A DNA stretch of 64,000 nucleotides from a virus, in the IMG/VR virus record IMGVR_UViG_3300020439_000004, positions 44,943-108,942 of that record; one strand, 5' to 3'. This document shows, piece by piece, positions 18,062 through 26,444 of this stretch. A program made the translations under genes and the position numbers. The notes under the pieces were generated by a model. It searched no databases. It saw only the letters and a list, made by a program, of their open reading frames with translations, and was not told the DNA's origin. Numbering within the stretch: position 1 is the stretch's first letter; each line of letters opens with the position of its first letter.

Positions 18062-20748
18062 GTTTAGAAACTATAAATAGCGTAGATATAAATTTTTCTA
18101 ATGGTGCAGGTGGACACACTGCAACAGTAAACTCAACTGTTGATGTAAAAAACTCAGACGGATCTCCTTCTTTGGGAGTTGTTGATGGAGAGATAGGGTC
18201 TAAGAATTATTTTTCTAAAGATGAGATAAATAATATTATGTCTAGATTCATATGTACATCTCTTACTAAAAATCAAGGTCCAATAGGGTTAACCGTTTCT
18301 AGAAAATATTCAGACATAACATCTCTAACATTAAACTCTTACTTGGTAATGGTTCGAGGCGTGAATGCACCGCCAGATAACTCTGACTCTTTCGAGGGTA
18401 TGTTTCCATTTTTCTCAGAGGTAAAGGGAAGTCCTTTAAAATCTTACCCATCTACTAGCGTTAGAGAAATTGAAGGTAAAAGAATTTTAGTTGTTGGTAG
18501 AATATACAACTATGAAAGCGCAACTGTACTAAATGGCTTGAAAGTTTCTTTGGTTTATAATGATCAAGAATTGAAAAAAAATCTTTGCTTGAATCAAGAT
18601 ACTGTAACTCAACCGTATAAAGACTCGCCAAGTTTAGTTAATTACACTTTGAAGTTTGGATATACCTTGAATGAATATTTGGAGATGCTTGATCATGTAG
18701 GTATAGTTCATAAAGGTTTAGAAAATGTAGAAAACGGAGACACTATTTTATTTGAGAATAGTGGCACTTTAGCAGATGTAACTTCCGCTATAGCAGCTTA
18801 CTTTGGTTATTATTATTTTATTGATCCAAATACAGGGCATTTAAATTTCATTGATAGTAGAATAGCGTCTGATATAGAAATTACTGACTTCACGCAAACA
18901 ACTGACGAAAATATTGTTTCTGCTACTTTCACTGAAGACAAGTTTACTCCAGAAATAGTTAATGCTTATGTAGGAAGTGCAGATAAACCTAGCATCAATA
19001 CAGAACAAGGTAGATTTAAATTTGGTGATGGAGGAGATGGTAATGGACGTTCTACTAAATTAAATTTTTTCCAACTTACAAAAGAGGACACTACAGCATC
19101 AAATGGGGATATTGCTCTAACTTCAGATGTAATAAGTCTTTATTACATGTTTTTCGCTTTGGGTTTTGAAGGTAGCAAACATTTATTTGATATATATACA
19201 TATGCTTTGATGCTTAATAACTTTTTATATAGACCTAAATTTAGGATTCTTTTTCCACAAGGCGGTGATAACGGTGGCTTGCAGTTTAATAACCTTGAAA
19301 ACTTTCCAAAAAGATTAATAAAATTTGAAAGAAATTCTTTTTGTCGAGATGCAAAATCCCCCCAAAAACATGAATTAGGTATTATTGATACTTTTGCTAT
19401 AAGAGGAGCGCAACTATCTTTAGATGGCCAGACGATAACAAAGTATTCCATACACAATTCTCCTGAAGAATTTTTACAAAATAATGTTATAAAGGATGAT
19501 GCAAATGTAAAAAGATTAGCGAAGGTGGGAAAATTACCTAACGCTTTTGATAATATCAATGGGTTAACTGAAGCCGCTGCATACCCTATAAGTTATCAAG
19601 CAATAAAAGGAGCTGATGGAGAACCAATTCAAGTAGGAAAACCGTCAGAAAGCGACTTATTTAGTTTTTTACAGGGTTACTTTGAATTTGCAGGAGGTCT
19701 TTATATAACTTCTGGAATGTCTGAAGATAAAGCTAGTAGACTTGTTAATATAGAAGATAAAGGTTTTGAGCTTCTCGGACCCTTTGATAAAGATACAACA
19801 TTTGCAGACGCAGCAGACGAGCAAGGTGTACAGGCTGAAGTTTTTCAATGGCTTATAAACTATAGAGGTTTTACAAAAGCTTCAAAAATTAGAGAATTAA
19901 CTGGAGCAGCGCTTTTTGGACAAAAGGACGTTGGAGATTTTCATTATATAGCTGTTAAAAAGTGGGCTAGAGCCGCTACAATACCAAGAGTCAGGGGTGG
20001 CGATCAAGCTGGTTTTATTAAAGAACAAACTGACAAATATAGATTTCTTCTAAATATGGCTGATATTGAAGAAAGTGATGCGGGTTCAAATACAATTTTG
20101 ATAGAGTCACGGGATGAGGCCATTGGTAAAAAAGATTTATTTGATAGAGTTACTGAATTAGCAACAGTTTCAAGATTCGGTTATAGAAGAGCTGTTAAAG
20201 AAGCCGCCAATCTTGATCGTAGACAATTTCAAATGAACGCAGAAATTCTTAAAAAGAGAATACGTGCCAATGACGATCAGGAGCAAGAAGATAAAGAAGA
20301 AAATAATCAGCTTGTAGGAGATCCTGTCGATAATGAAAAACTAAAAGAGTTGTTGCAAAGATACGACTTAAAATCTTTCAATTTTGATGCACCTAAAACT
20401 GATCAATATACACCCTTAAGTTTAGTAGTAGCTAATGGTTCTACTGTCGAGGTCAACGCATTAAGGGAAGCAACTCAAAAGAGTTATTTAGAAACCCCTC
20501 CAAAAAATTTAAAATCATCTTCAAAAACAATTTATGGATTAGAGATACCTTCAGAGTTTAAAATAACTACAAGTTCTTTTCAAATAAGGGTTGGTTCTGA
20601 TGGTATAACAACAACTATTGGGGAATCAACACTTAAGCTAATACCGCCGACTAAAGAGTTTATTGTAAATCAAGCTATGGAAACTATAGGAACTCCTTCT
20701 ATAAATCCAAGACTAAGATCTACTCAGAGAAATTACTTAGGTTTATAA
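18058..20748 (+). CDS. Putative tail hub / central tip protein
   Basis: An 896-residue protein, last of the rightward tail operon. Residues about 200-300 include YTLNEYLEMLDHVGIVHKG and ADVTSAIAAYFGYYYFIDPN, resembling the hub domain of baseplate/tail-hub proteins, in which a helical segment is followed by a beta layer that reads 'Y-Y-FIDP..G.L.FIDSR'. The remainder is mixed alpha/beta with a charged segment at about 745-775. Hub proteins often carry receptor-binding or peptidoglycan-degrading modules, but I see no lysozyme or peptidase motif here. It ends 2 nt before the convergent leftward operon. Confidence 0.5.
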   Translation: MSLETINSVDINFSNGAGGHTATVNSTVDVKNSDGSPSLGVVDGEIGSKNYFSKDEINNIMSRFICTSLTKNQGPIGLTVSRKYSDITSLTLNSYLVMVRGVNAPPDNSDSFEGMFPFFSEVKGSPLKSYPSTSVREIEGKRILVVGRIYNYESATVLNGLKVSLVYNDQELKKNLCLNQDTVTQPYKDSPSLVNYTLKFGYTLNEYLEMLDHVGIVHKGLENVENGDTILFENSGTLADVTSAIAAYFGYYYFIDPNTGHLNFIDSRIASDIEITDFTQTTDENIVSATFTEDKFTPEIVNAYVGSADKPSINTEQGRFKFGDGGDGNGRSTKLNFFQLTKEDTTASNGDIALTSDVISLYYMFFALGFEGSKHLFDIYTYALMLNNFLYRPKFRILFPQGGDNGGLQFNNLENFPKRLIKFERNSFCRDAKSPQKHELGIIDTFAIRGAQLSLDGQTITKYSIHNSPEEFLQNNVIKDDANVKRLAKVGKLPNAFDNINGLTEAAAYPISYQAIKGADGEPIQVGKPSESDLFSFLQGYFEFAGGLYITSGMSEDKASRLVNIEDKGFELLGPFDKDTTFADAADEQGVQAEVFQWLINYRGFTKASKIRELTGAALFGQKDVGDFHYIAVKKWARAATIPRVRGGDQAGFIKEQTDKYRFLLNMADIEESDAGSNTILIESRDEAIGKKDLFDRVTELATVSRFGYRRAVKEAANLDRRQFQMNAEILKKRIRANDDQEQEDKEENNQLVGDPVDNEKLKELLQRYDLKSFNFDAPKTDQYTPLSLVVANGSTVEVNALREATQKSYLETPPKNLKSSSKTIYGLEIPSEFKITTSSFQIRVGSDGITTTIGESTLKLIPPTKEFIVNQAMETIGTPSINPRLRSTQRNYLGL

Positions 20749-20750
20749 TA

Positions 20751-21524
20751 TCAACCTTGAGCTTTTCTAATAAGAGCTATAAGTATTCTGCACTCTTTGG
20801 CGGGAACATCATTAAAGCTGTTCCAGTCTTTTATGTCTTCATTCTTGTAGGTTTCACTCTTCCACAAAGTTCTTAGATAATTTTTAAAGTCATCAAAGTC
20901 AGTGATATTTAAAACTTCTGCTAAAGTTTTTTGTAATGTTCCAGTAGGTGTGATTGCAAAAATTTGAGAAGCTTGTCCTGATTTCTTTTGTATTGGGGTC
21001 TTGTTTTCAGATTTATCTATCTCATCTGCTCCAACAATATGAACGCCTAGATAATTTCTAACGCATCTTACAAAAGCTCTATTGCAAGCAATAGTTTCTA
21101 GGAATTTAGCGCAGAAAGAATCCGTGTTATCTAAGGTTGCATTTGCTGTATCTGAGTAAATTACAGAATATTCAGAGACAGACTCATAGTTATTACACCA
21201 AGTTATAGTACATTTAGCTACAACATATTCTTCTGTAACATTAGTTACATCAAAGTTGACTGATGTATATCCTCTGAGTTTTGCTAATTCCTTTATACCT
21301 CCTAGCATTACTAAGAGTTGATTATCTTTCAATCCTTCAGTGCTAGTAGGAACATCCATTTTCCTAGCCTCAAACCAATCTTTATTAGCATAAAGATATT
21401 CAGGCTTGATCATAGCCCGCCAATTTACAGATCCATCATCATTAAACTTGTAATCTACATTTTCTAATAAACCATGAATATCCCTCTTGTAGATATCGGG
21501 ACCGTAAATCTTCTTTTTAGTCAT
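20751..21524 (-). CDS. Possible single-strand annealing / recombination protein
   Basis: A 257-residue protein whose middle (about residues 140-165) contains ETIACNRAFVRCVRNYLGV, a helix reminiscent of the conserved helix in Rad52/Sak/Erf-type annealing proteins (often A-x-x-R-A-x-x-R-A-x-R-x-x-L-G). A mixed alpha/beta region precedes it and a Lys/Gln-rich linker follows. It lies in the same leftward operon as an SSB-like gene, which supports a DNA-related role. The match is only motif-level. The ATG at 21524 is preferred over a TTG one codon upstream, and it overlaps the preceding gene's stop. Confidence 0.35.
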   Translation of the reverse strand: MTKKKIYGPDIYKRDIHGLLENVDYKFNDDGSVNWRAMIKPEYLYANKDWFEARKMDVPTSTEGLKDNQLLVMLGGIKELAKLRGYTSVNFDVTNVTEEYVVAKCTITWCNNYESVSEYSVIYSDTANATLDNTDSFCAKFLETIACNRAFVRCVRNYLGVHIVGADEIDKSENKTPIQKKSGQASQIFAITPTGTLQKTLAEVLNITDFDDFKNYLRTLWKSETYKNEDIKDWNSFNDVPAKECRILIALIRKAQG

Positions 21525-22641
21525 CAACGGTATTATAAATCATAAGCCAATCTAAGTCAACAAATAAATCATTCTCATTTTTTCTTTCATTCCTATCATA
21601 ATGACTTTCATAAATATTATTGCCGCAAATAATCTTTTTTCTGCTTTTTATTTTTAATGAATTTAAATTAACTCCTTCTAGTAATTTTTTATTGGTTTTT
21701 ATGATTTCGGGTTTTTTATTTTGATGTATGAGATAATCAAAGAATTTTACTCTTTCTTTATCTATGTTTTTACTGTCTGTACATACTAGGGTTGTTTCTA
21801 GCCCAGATTTCTTAAGAAGATCTACAAAGTCTTTATCAAAAGAATCAGCTTCATAGGTAATCCTCTGTATTCTTTTTGACATTAATATGCTAGCATCTAT
21901 TGGATTTTTTGTTGTAACTTCTGCGGGAGTAAATTGTAGAATTTTGCTTAGTGCATCCTCATTGTGAGCCAAGTCCATTCTTATTGAAACAGGGCCGCCT
22001 TGAAAATTAGTTGGCTGTGATGGAACAACTTCAATACAATTAAATATTGATCTTGGCCCCATATAAATAGTTTCTTCTTTTATATTTTTATCTATCTCTA
22101 AAACATCAAGAACTGCTTGAGCTATTTTTTCTGGTTTGATTAAATTAATTGTTTTTGGGTTTTCTTCTAAAGCAAAAGATGGCCTTCTACCATCTCTATC
22201 GGATTCTATTGTTATAGCTTTACTTTTTTTATTCCACAAAGGGTCGCAAGTATTTGCATAAGTGTGTGAGTATATCCCAACAACAGGCTTATCAAAAGCA
22301 GAAGCTAGGTGAACTGGAACGCTATCAATCCCTACATGACCTAGTGATTTTTGAATAATGTAGCTACTTTGTTTTAAAGAAAAAGTTGGAATATGTCTGT
22401 CTACACCTTCTATAGTTTCTTCTCCAAAAGCTCCTATTTGTATTATTTTTATATCTCCTAGATGCGGCTTTAATAGTTCAATAACTTCTGGCCAAAAATT
22501 ATATTCTTTAGCTTGAACTTTTTTGTCATTGTGGATTGTAATGTATTTATCAAAGGGTACAGGAAAGAAGTGAGGCTTTATTACAGGCTTTCCTATTCTA
22601 ACTCCGCAAGATTTTGCATATTCTTCTGCTAAATGACTCAT
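21517..22641 (-). CDS. Detached C-terminal domain of GT9 (heptosyltransferase-like) plus unknown domain
   Basis: A 374-residue protein. Residues about 35-190 read as the C-terminal nucleotide-sugar-binding half of a GT9 (ADP-heptose:LPS heptosyltransferase) fold: a KYITIHN strand, FWPEVIELLKPH helix, IIQIGAFGE, and the diagnostic GHVGIDSVPVHLASAFDKPVVGIYS (known family form D-S-G-x-x-H-L-A-x-A). The matching N-terminal half is absent here but occurs at the very end of the upstream gene, which overlaps by ATGA. Residues about 200-374 form an unknown domain. The protein probably acts together with the upstream product as a split GT9 enzyme. Confidence 0.7.
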   Translation of the reverse strand: MSHLAEEYAKSCGVRIGKPVIKPHFFPVPFDKYITIHNDKKVQAKEYNFWPEVIELLKPHLGDIKIIQIGAFGEETIEGVDRHIPTFSLKQSSYIIQKSLGHVGIDSVPVHLASAFDKPVVGIYSHTYANTCDPLWNKKSKAITIESDRDGRRPSFALEENPKTINLIKPEKIAQAVLDVLEIDKNIKEETIYMGPRSIFNCIEVVPSQPTNFQGGPVSIRMDLAHNEDALSKILQFTPAEVTTKNPIDASILMSKRIQRITYEADSFDKDFVDLLKKSGLETTLVCTDSKNIDKERVKFFDYLIHQNKKPEIIKTNKKLLEGVNLNSLKIKSRKKIICGNNIYESHYDRNERKNENDLFVDLDWLMIYNTVDD

Positions 22642-24359
22642 CTTAATTTAAATTGTGTTTTATCTTTTCCGTTGTGCGTATAGCTGTATGTTCTTTGAGT
22701 TGTTGCATGAGGAAAGAATGCTATATCAAAATATCCTTGATTATCCCCTCTGCCTTCAAGCACATAACAATTATCTATTTGTGGTTGATAGGGTAAAACC
22801 TTTTCTAAGTCAGGATTGTCATCAATCATGTGAAAATACTGAGGTTTAGTAAAGACATAAATCTTTTTATCTGGGTAAAGTTTTTTTACATTATGTATTA
22901 GTGAGTTTATCATTAACACATCCCCAGCAGAGTCAGGCATTACAATAGCTAGTCTGTCTTCTTGTTTTGTATCTCCCAGTACATCCTCTAAGCTTGGAGT
23001 TTTTTGTTCTTCTTTTTTAACCTCATCTATTGCTAAAGGTTTCTTTAAGGAAAATAAAATATGTTTTAGTTTGTTAGCTATAACTGGAATTGAGAATGTA
23101 TTTTGTACATACCTAATTCCATTGGTTGTAATTTTATATTTAATAGCTTCATCCATCATATAAACCTTTTTTAATTTTGCGGCTATATCAAAAGGACAAG
23201 TTGAAGCTTTTACAAATTGTGTTTGAGGTTCTCTATACTCATTCCATTTTAAAGGGAGTCCTCCTTGATCCTCGTAGCACGAATCAGTACCACAAGAATA
23301 TTCAGTGACTAATGTAATTAAACCCGCAGCCTTTGCTTCTTGAATCGGCAGTTCTTGGCCTCCACTTGTAAAAGGATGACAATATACATCCATGCAGTTG
23401 TATATTTCATTTAGTTGAATTTCAGTAACACCCTTTCCGCTAGTCTTTGTCTTTAATTGTTTTTCAGCTCCACAAGCTGGACATTTTAATTCCTCGCCCT
23501 GATATGGCTGAACATGGTAATGATCACATTTATGACAAAGATAGGTTGCTAAGACATCTTCCTTGTCTACATTTTTCTCTTTTAAGTATCTTGGAATATC
23601 CCAACCTTGACCTACTTCAGACCAGTCGGTGTGAAGTAATAGCTTTGGTTTAGATTGAGGATTTTTTTCTTTAAACTTTCTAAAACCATCAAGTAAATTT
23701 GGTACTGATTTTCTAAGTTGATTTTTAAAAACAAACCCAATGACATAATTATCAGAAAGATTAAATCTTTTTCTTATATCGTCTCTATTATCAAGAGGTT
23801 TAAAGTTTGTATAATCAACAGCGCCATGAAGAGTCTCAACATTTTTATGACCAAGCTTTTTCATTTCTTGCTCTGCAAACGATGCCCATACTAGCATTTT
23901 ATCGCAGTGAGGTTCCATTTGTAATGCTTGATCTAAAATTGGAACACTATCTAAAGTTGTCCAAAGAATTTTATTTATTTTATTCCACCAAGGTTTTTGT
24001 TCGTATTGAGGAAAAGCCCAGATATCTTCCACTCCAATATATACATCAGGCTTGCAGTCTTCTACAATTTCATCTATGGCATAACCTCCATAGGCATTGT
24101 ATCTATCTTTTAAAGGGTCTCCTTGTATCTGTTGTAATATATTTGGATCTTGATTTAGAGTTCCATAAGATTTCCAAGGTGTTAAAAGTTCGGTTCCATA
24201 TCTTATGCCGTTAGCAGCTTCAAAAACTTCTATCCTTGGATCTTCATGTAAGGCTAATAGTATATTTCTGGCATTTTTGCCAAAACCTGTAACCATCCTA
24301 GAATGGTTAGAATGAAATAAAACTTTTAGTTTTTTAGAAGGGGACTTCTTCGTCATCAT
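22638..24359 (-). CDS. GT4-like glycosyltransferase with zinc ribbon, fused to N-terminal half of GT9
   Basis: A 573-residue mosaic. Residues about 10-430 form a GT-B glycosyltransferase of GT4 type (start KVLFHSNHSRMVTGFGKN; VIGFVFKNQLRKSVPNLLDGF; late motif GGQELPIQEAKAAGL, equal to the family E-x7-E region). A zinc ribbon with two CxxC pairs (CHKC and CPAC, about 275-300) is inserted. Residues about 475-573 form the N-terminal domain of a GT9 enzyme (LAIVMPDSAGDVLMINSL), which ends exactly where the next gene supplies the C-terminal domain. The start lies inside the SSB-like gene. Substrates are unknown; the GT9 part suggests heptose. Confidence 0.75.
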   Translation of the reverse strand: MMTKKSPSKKLKVLFHSNHSRMVTGFGKNARNILLALHEDPRIEVFEAANGIRYGTELLTPWKSYGTLNQDPNILQQIQGDPLKDRYNAYGGYAIDEIVEDCKPDVYIGVEDIWAFPQYEQKPWWNKINKILWTTLDSVPILDQALQMEPHCDKMLVWASFAEQEMKKLGHKNVETLHGAVDYTNFKPLDNRDDIRKRFNLSDNYVIGFVFKNQLRKSVPNLLDGFRKFKEKNPQSKPKLLLHTDWSEVGQGWDIPRYLKEKNVDKEDVLATYLCHKCDHYHVQPYQGEELKCPACGAEKQLKTKTSGKGVTEIQLNEIYNCMDVYCHPFTSGGQELPIQEAKAAGLITLVTEYSCGTDSCYEDQGGLPLKWNEYREPQTQFVKASTCPFDIAAKLKKVYMMDEAIKYKITTNGIRYVQNTFSIPVIANKLKHILFSLKKPLAIDEVKKEEQKTPSLEDVLGDTKQEDRLAIVMPDSAGDVLMINSLIHNVKKLYPDKKIYVFTKPQYFHMIDDNPDLEKVLPYQPQIDNCYVLEGRGDNQGYFDIAFFPHATTQRTYSYTHNGKDKTQFKLR

Positions 24360-24897
24360 CTTCGTCTATTTGGGGTTCTTTTTGCGCTGGTTTTTTATAC
24401 TCTTTTTTAGGCACTGTGGAAGATTCAAATGACTGTTTTATAAATTCTTTTAGTAGTTGAGCTAAAACTTCAACTTCTCCAGCCTCAAGAGGTATCCTAA
24501 ATATTTGTGTAGAATTTCTAGTTATATTAATACCAAAGGCTGGTGTTTCATACCATTTGTCTCCATCTTTTTCTTTTACTTTTCGCTTTTTATCCCAAGG
24601 CGCGAATTTAATTATTGTTGTATCTTGATCTTTTTTATGGAATGCAACAAAAGGTATTCTATTTTTAAATGAAGATAAGATTTCACCTGCCTCTATAAGC
24701 GATAAAGCTGTAGTAGCAGATTTCTCAGGGTTTTTTGCATTCTCCTTGAAAGAGCCTGTTTTTCTGTCATCATTCCAGCTAAATTGCTGGATCATTGAAA
24801 CAAAAAGTACAGGTTTGCCATTATTGCCTTTGTTGATGGAAAAGCTGAAAGCTGCACCTTGATTTTTAGAGTTTGGCTTATAAAGAGTAAAATTCAT
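24334..24897 (-). CDS. Single-stranded DNA-binding protein (SSB-like, acidic tip)
   Basis: A 187-residue protein. The body (about 1-145) is beta-rich with FSFSINKGNNGKPVLFVSM, IIKFAPWDKKRK and FGINITRNSTQIFRIPL strands, compatible with a Whirly/PUR-like or OB-type ssDNA-binding fold. After a Lys/Pro-rich linker it ends EDDDEEVPF, which is the classic acidic tip with terminal Phe that replication SSBs use to recruit partners (E. coli SSB ends DDDIPF). The fold cannot be settled by eye. First gene of the leftward run, divergent from the fibre gene at 24936; its 3' end overlaps the glycosyltransferase start by 26 nt. Confidence 0.65.
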   Translation of the reverse strand: MNFTLYKPNSKNQGAAFSFSINKGNNGKPVLFVSMIQQFSWNDDRKTGSFKENAKNPEKSATTALSLIEAGEILSSFKNRIPFVAFHKKDQDTTIIKFAPWDKKRKVKEKDGDKWYETPAFGINITRNSTQIFRIPLEAGEVEVLAQLLKEFIKQSFESSTVPKKEYKKPAQKEPQIDEDDDEEVPF

Positions 24898-24925
24898 TGA
24901 ATTAGTGTAAAGTTATTTAGATAAT
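24897..24925 (+). promoter_or_regulatory. Promoter TTGAAT-N17-GATAAT with GTGTAA in the spacer
   Basis: TTGAAT at 24897-24902 and GATAAT at 24920-24925 are 17 nt apart and point at the fibre gene starting at 24936. A GTGTAA (24905-24910) lies just inside the spacer. The same combination (TTGAAA, GTGTAA, TATCAT) occurs before 58235. The 38-nt gap must also hold the divergent promoter of the SSB-like gene. Confidence 0.5.
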
Positions 24926-24935
24926 CTATTGTAGT

Positions 24936-25691
24936 ATGGCATTTAATAAAATTCAACCTGAACAGATACAATTAGCGACTTTTTTCAGTTCTTCTGGAGA
25001 TATTTCTATAGATCAAACTGACACTGGGGTTGGTTTAAATTTATCTAGAGAAATTACTGGGGATTTTTACTTAACTGGACATACTTCTAATCCTCTTGTT
25101 ATCAATAAGAGACCTGTATTTAGCATGCCTATAACTGGCACAAATACTATAGATGATTTTACTAGCGGCACTTTTGTTTTCAATGGGGCTGGCAATACTG
25201 TAAGTGGTACAAGAAATATGGTTATTAATGGTGCTAGTAATGTATTTACAGGAAATGGTGTTGATAATGTTGTTGTAAATGGAGCTTCTAGTGATTTTGG
25301 GTCAGGTACAAATAGTTGTACAAGTTTAGCTGGAGATGGGGCTGACTTTGCCAATCAAATTACAGGAGCTGTAATAATAACTGATGTTACAACTAGCACT
25401 CCTGCTGCAATATCAAATCATTCAATGTTGATAGATTTTGATTCTGGAACCTTTTTCGCTGGCGGGGATGTAAGGTTTTCTACAGATATAAATGTAGCTA
25501 GCGCCTCTTCTGGAATGTTCTCTGGAGACTTGAATGTTATTGGAGATACGTTATTGGGAGAAAATTTTAGAATGCCTCTTTTTTCAGGTCAAACAGTAGT
25601 GGCTGATTCTGGGCAAATGATGTTTTCTGGAGGTAGACCGATTTTCCATGACGGAACTTCTTGGGTCGGAATAACTACAGAACCTATTTAA
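24936..25691 (+). CDS. Fibre-like protein with beta-roll repeats
   Basis: A 251-residue rightward gene inside a leftward gene block. Residues about 75-125 carry short N-x-[VI]-x-G/N-G repeats (GAGNTVSGTRNMVINGASN, then NVFTGNGVDNVVVNGASS), resembling the left-handed beta-roll of YadA-type heads. The same repeat style occurs in the giant fibre at 58582. The C-terminus (SGGRPIFHDGTSWVGIT) resembles the ends of phage fibre and collar proteins. Its stop codon shares the four bases TTAA with the stop of the convergent gene. It has its own promoter-like sequence. Confidence 0.6.
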   Translation: MAFNKIQPEQIQLATFFSSSGDISIDQTDTGVGLNLSREITGDFYLTGHTSNPLVINKRPVFSMPITGTNTIDDFTSGTFVFNGAGNTVSGTRNMVINGASNVFTGNGVDNVVVNGASSDFGSGTNSCTSLAGDGADFANQITGAVIITDVTTSTPAAISNHSMLIDFDSGTFFAGGDVRFSTDINVASASSGMFSGDLNVIGDTLLGENFRMPLFSGQTVVADSGQMMFSGGRPIFHDGTSWVGITTEPI

Positions 25692-26077
25692 TCAAATTCA
25701 ACCTTAACGTCTTTAGTCTCAAAGGTTTTCTTTTGACCAAGTTCTGATGTGTGTTTTTTGCCACCTGTAGCTTTTGAATAATTTTCAAGCGCTTTTTGCT
25801 TTACTGGATCTACGCCTCCATTAATTTCTGCTCTCCGTTCACTAAGTTCTGCTGAATAGTCCAATAGATCGCCTACAGTACCTTTCATATTGGCCGTCTT
25901 TTCAACATAGTTATTTGCACTAAAAGGATCATCACTGGCTGATATGGCCATATTTGGAGCAAAAAAGACCCTTTCCCACTCAACACCATCTTTGGAGTAA
26001 GTATGAGGGTCATTCATAGATTGAACAACTTCCTCATACTCCTCCTCGGTAGGGTGTTTGTAGATGTAAATAGGCAT
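25688..26077 (-). CDS. FmdB-like small protein without zinc cysteines
   Basis: A 129-residue protein that begins MPIYIYKHPTEEEYEEVVQS and continues with SMNDPH and ERVFFAPN. This is the pattern of FmdB-family zinc-ribbon proteins (MPxYxYxCxxCxxxFE...CxxCxxx..RVFSAPN), but both cysteine pairs are gone. Many phages encode such proteins; their role is unknown. The C-terminal half is charged and helical. It overlaps the heat-shock gene stop by one base (TAATG) and is the convergent partner of the fibre gene. Confidence 0.6.
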   Translation of the reverse strand: MPIYIYKHPTEEEYEEVVQSMNDPHTYSKDGVEWERVFFAPNMAISASDDPFSANNYVEKTANMKGTVGDLLDYSAELSERRAEINGGVDPVKQKALENYSKATGGKKHTSELGQKKTFETKDVKVEFD

Positions 26078-26409
26078 TAATCAACAGAGATTTCTCTTCT
26101 CTCACTTACACATTTTTTAGGCAATGTGATTGTAAGTAGTCCGTCTTTTGTAGTTGATTTGATATGATCAACTGAGACAGCTCCATATAAATTTAATTTT
26201 AATTCCTTTTCACGGCTATCATTTTTAGCTTTAACTTCTAAAACTTCGTTTGTAGCAGTGATAGTGATGTCATCTTTTGAAAATCCAGCAAGCTCTGCTT
26301 CAGCTACATAGACATCTCCAGATTCTTTCATTGTTATATAATTCTTCGTCGTATTTCCAAATACATCAAAGAGTGAGTCGTATAAATGGGTGTTTAATTT
26401 GTAATTCAT
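26077..26409 (-). CDS. Small heat-shock protein (Hsp20/alpha-crystallin family)
   Basis: A 110-residue protein from ATG at 26409. The alpha-crystallin domain covers about residues 25-110: ESGDVYVAEAELAGFSKDDI, TNEVLEVKAKND, then DGLLTITLPKK, the family's A-x-x-x-n-G-V-L and I-T-x-P-K signature. Hsp20 proteins hold unfolding proteins and oligomerise; phages often carry one, probably to help assembly of virion proteins. An upstream TTG at 26448 overlaps the preceding gene, but the ATG has TTGAGT-N17-TAATAA before it and gives the usual family N-terminus, so I prefer it. Confidence 0.85.
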   Translation of the reverse strand: MNYKLNTHLYDSLFDVFGNTTKNYITMKESGDVYVAEAELAGFSKDDITITATNEVLEVKAKNDSREKELKLNLYGAVSVDHIKSTTKDGLLTITLPKKCVSERREISVD

Positions 26410-26444
26410 AATACTTATATTATTAACATAATTTGTGCCATAAC

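Noticed and set aside
22638-22650. Programmed frameshift joining the two GT9 halves
   Set aside because: TTTAAAT occurs just before the stop, but it is out of register for a -1 slip, and ATGA coupling is a simpler explanation.
23807-24214. Plus-strand open frame of 135 codons opposite the glycosyltransferase
   Set aside because: It lies wholly inside a well-supported gene on the other strand, has atypical Leu/Phe/His-rich composition and no domain.
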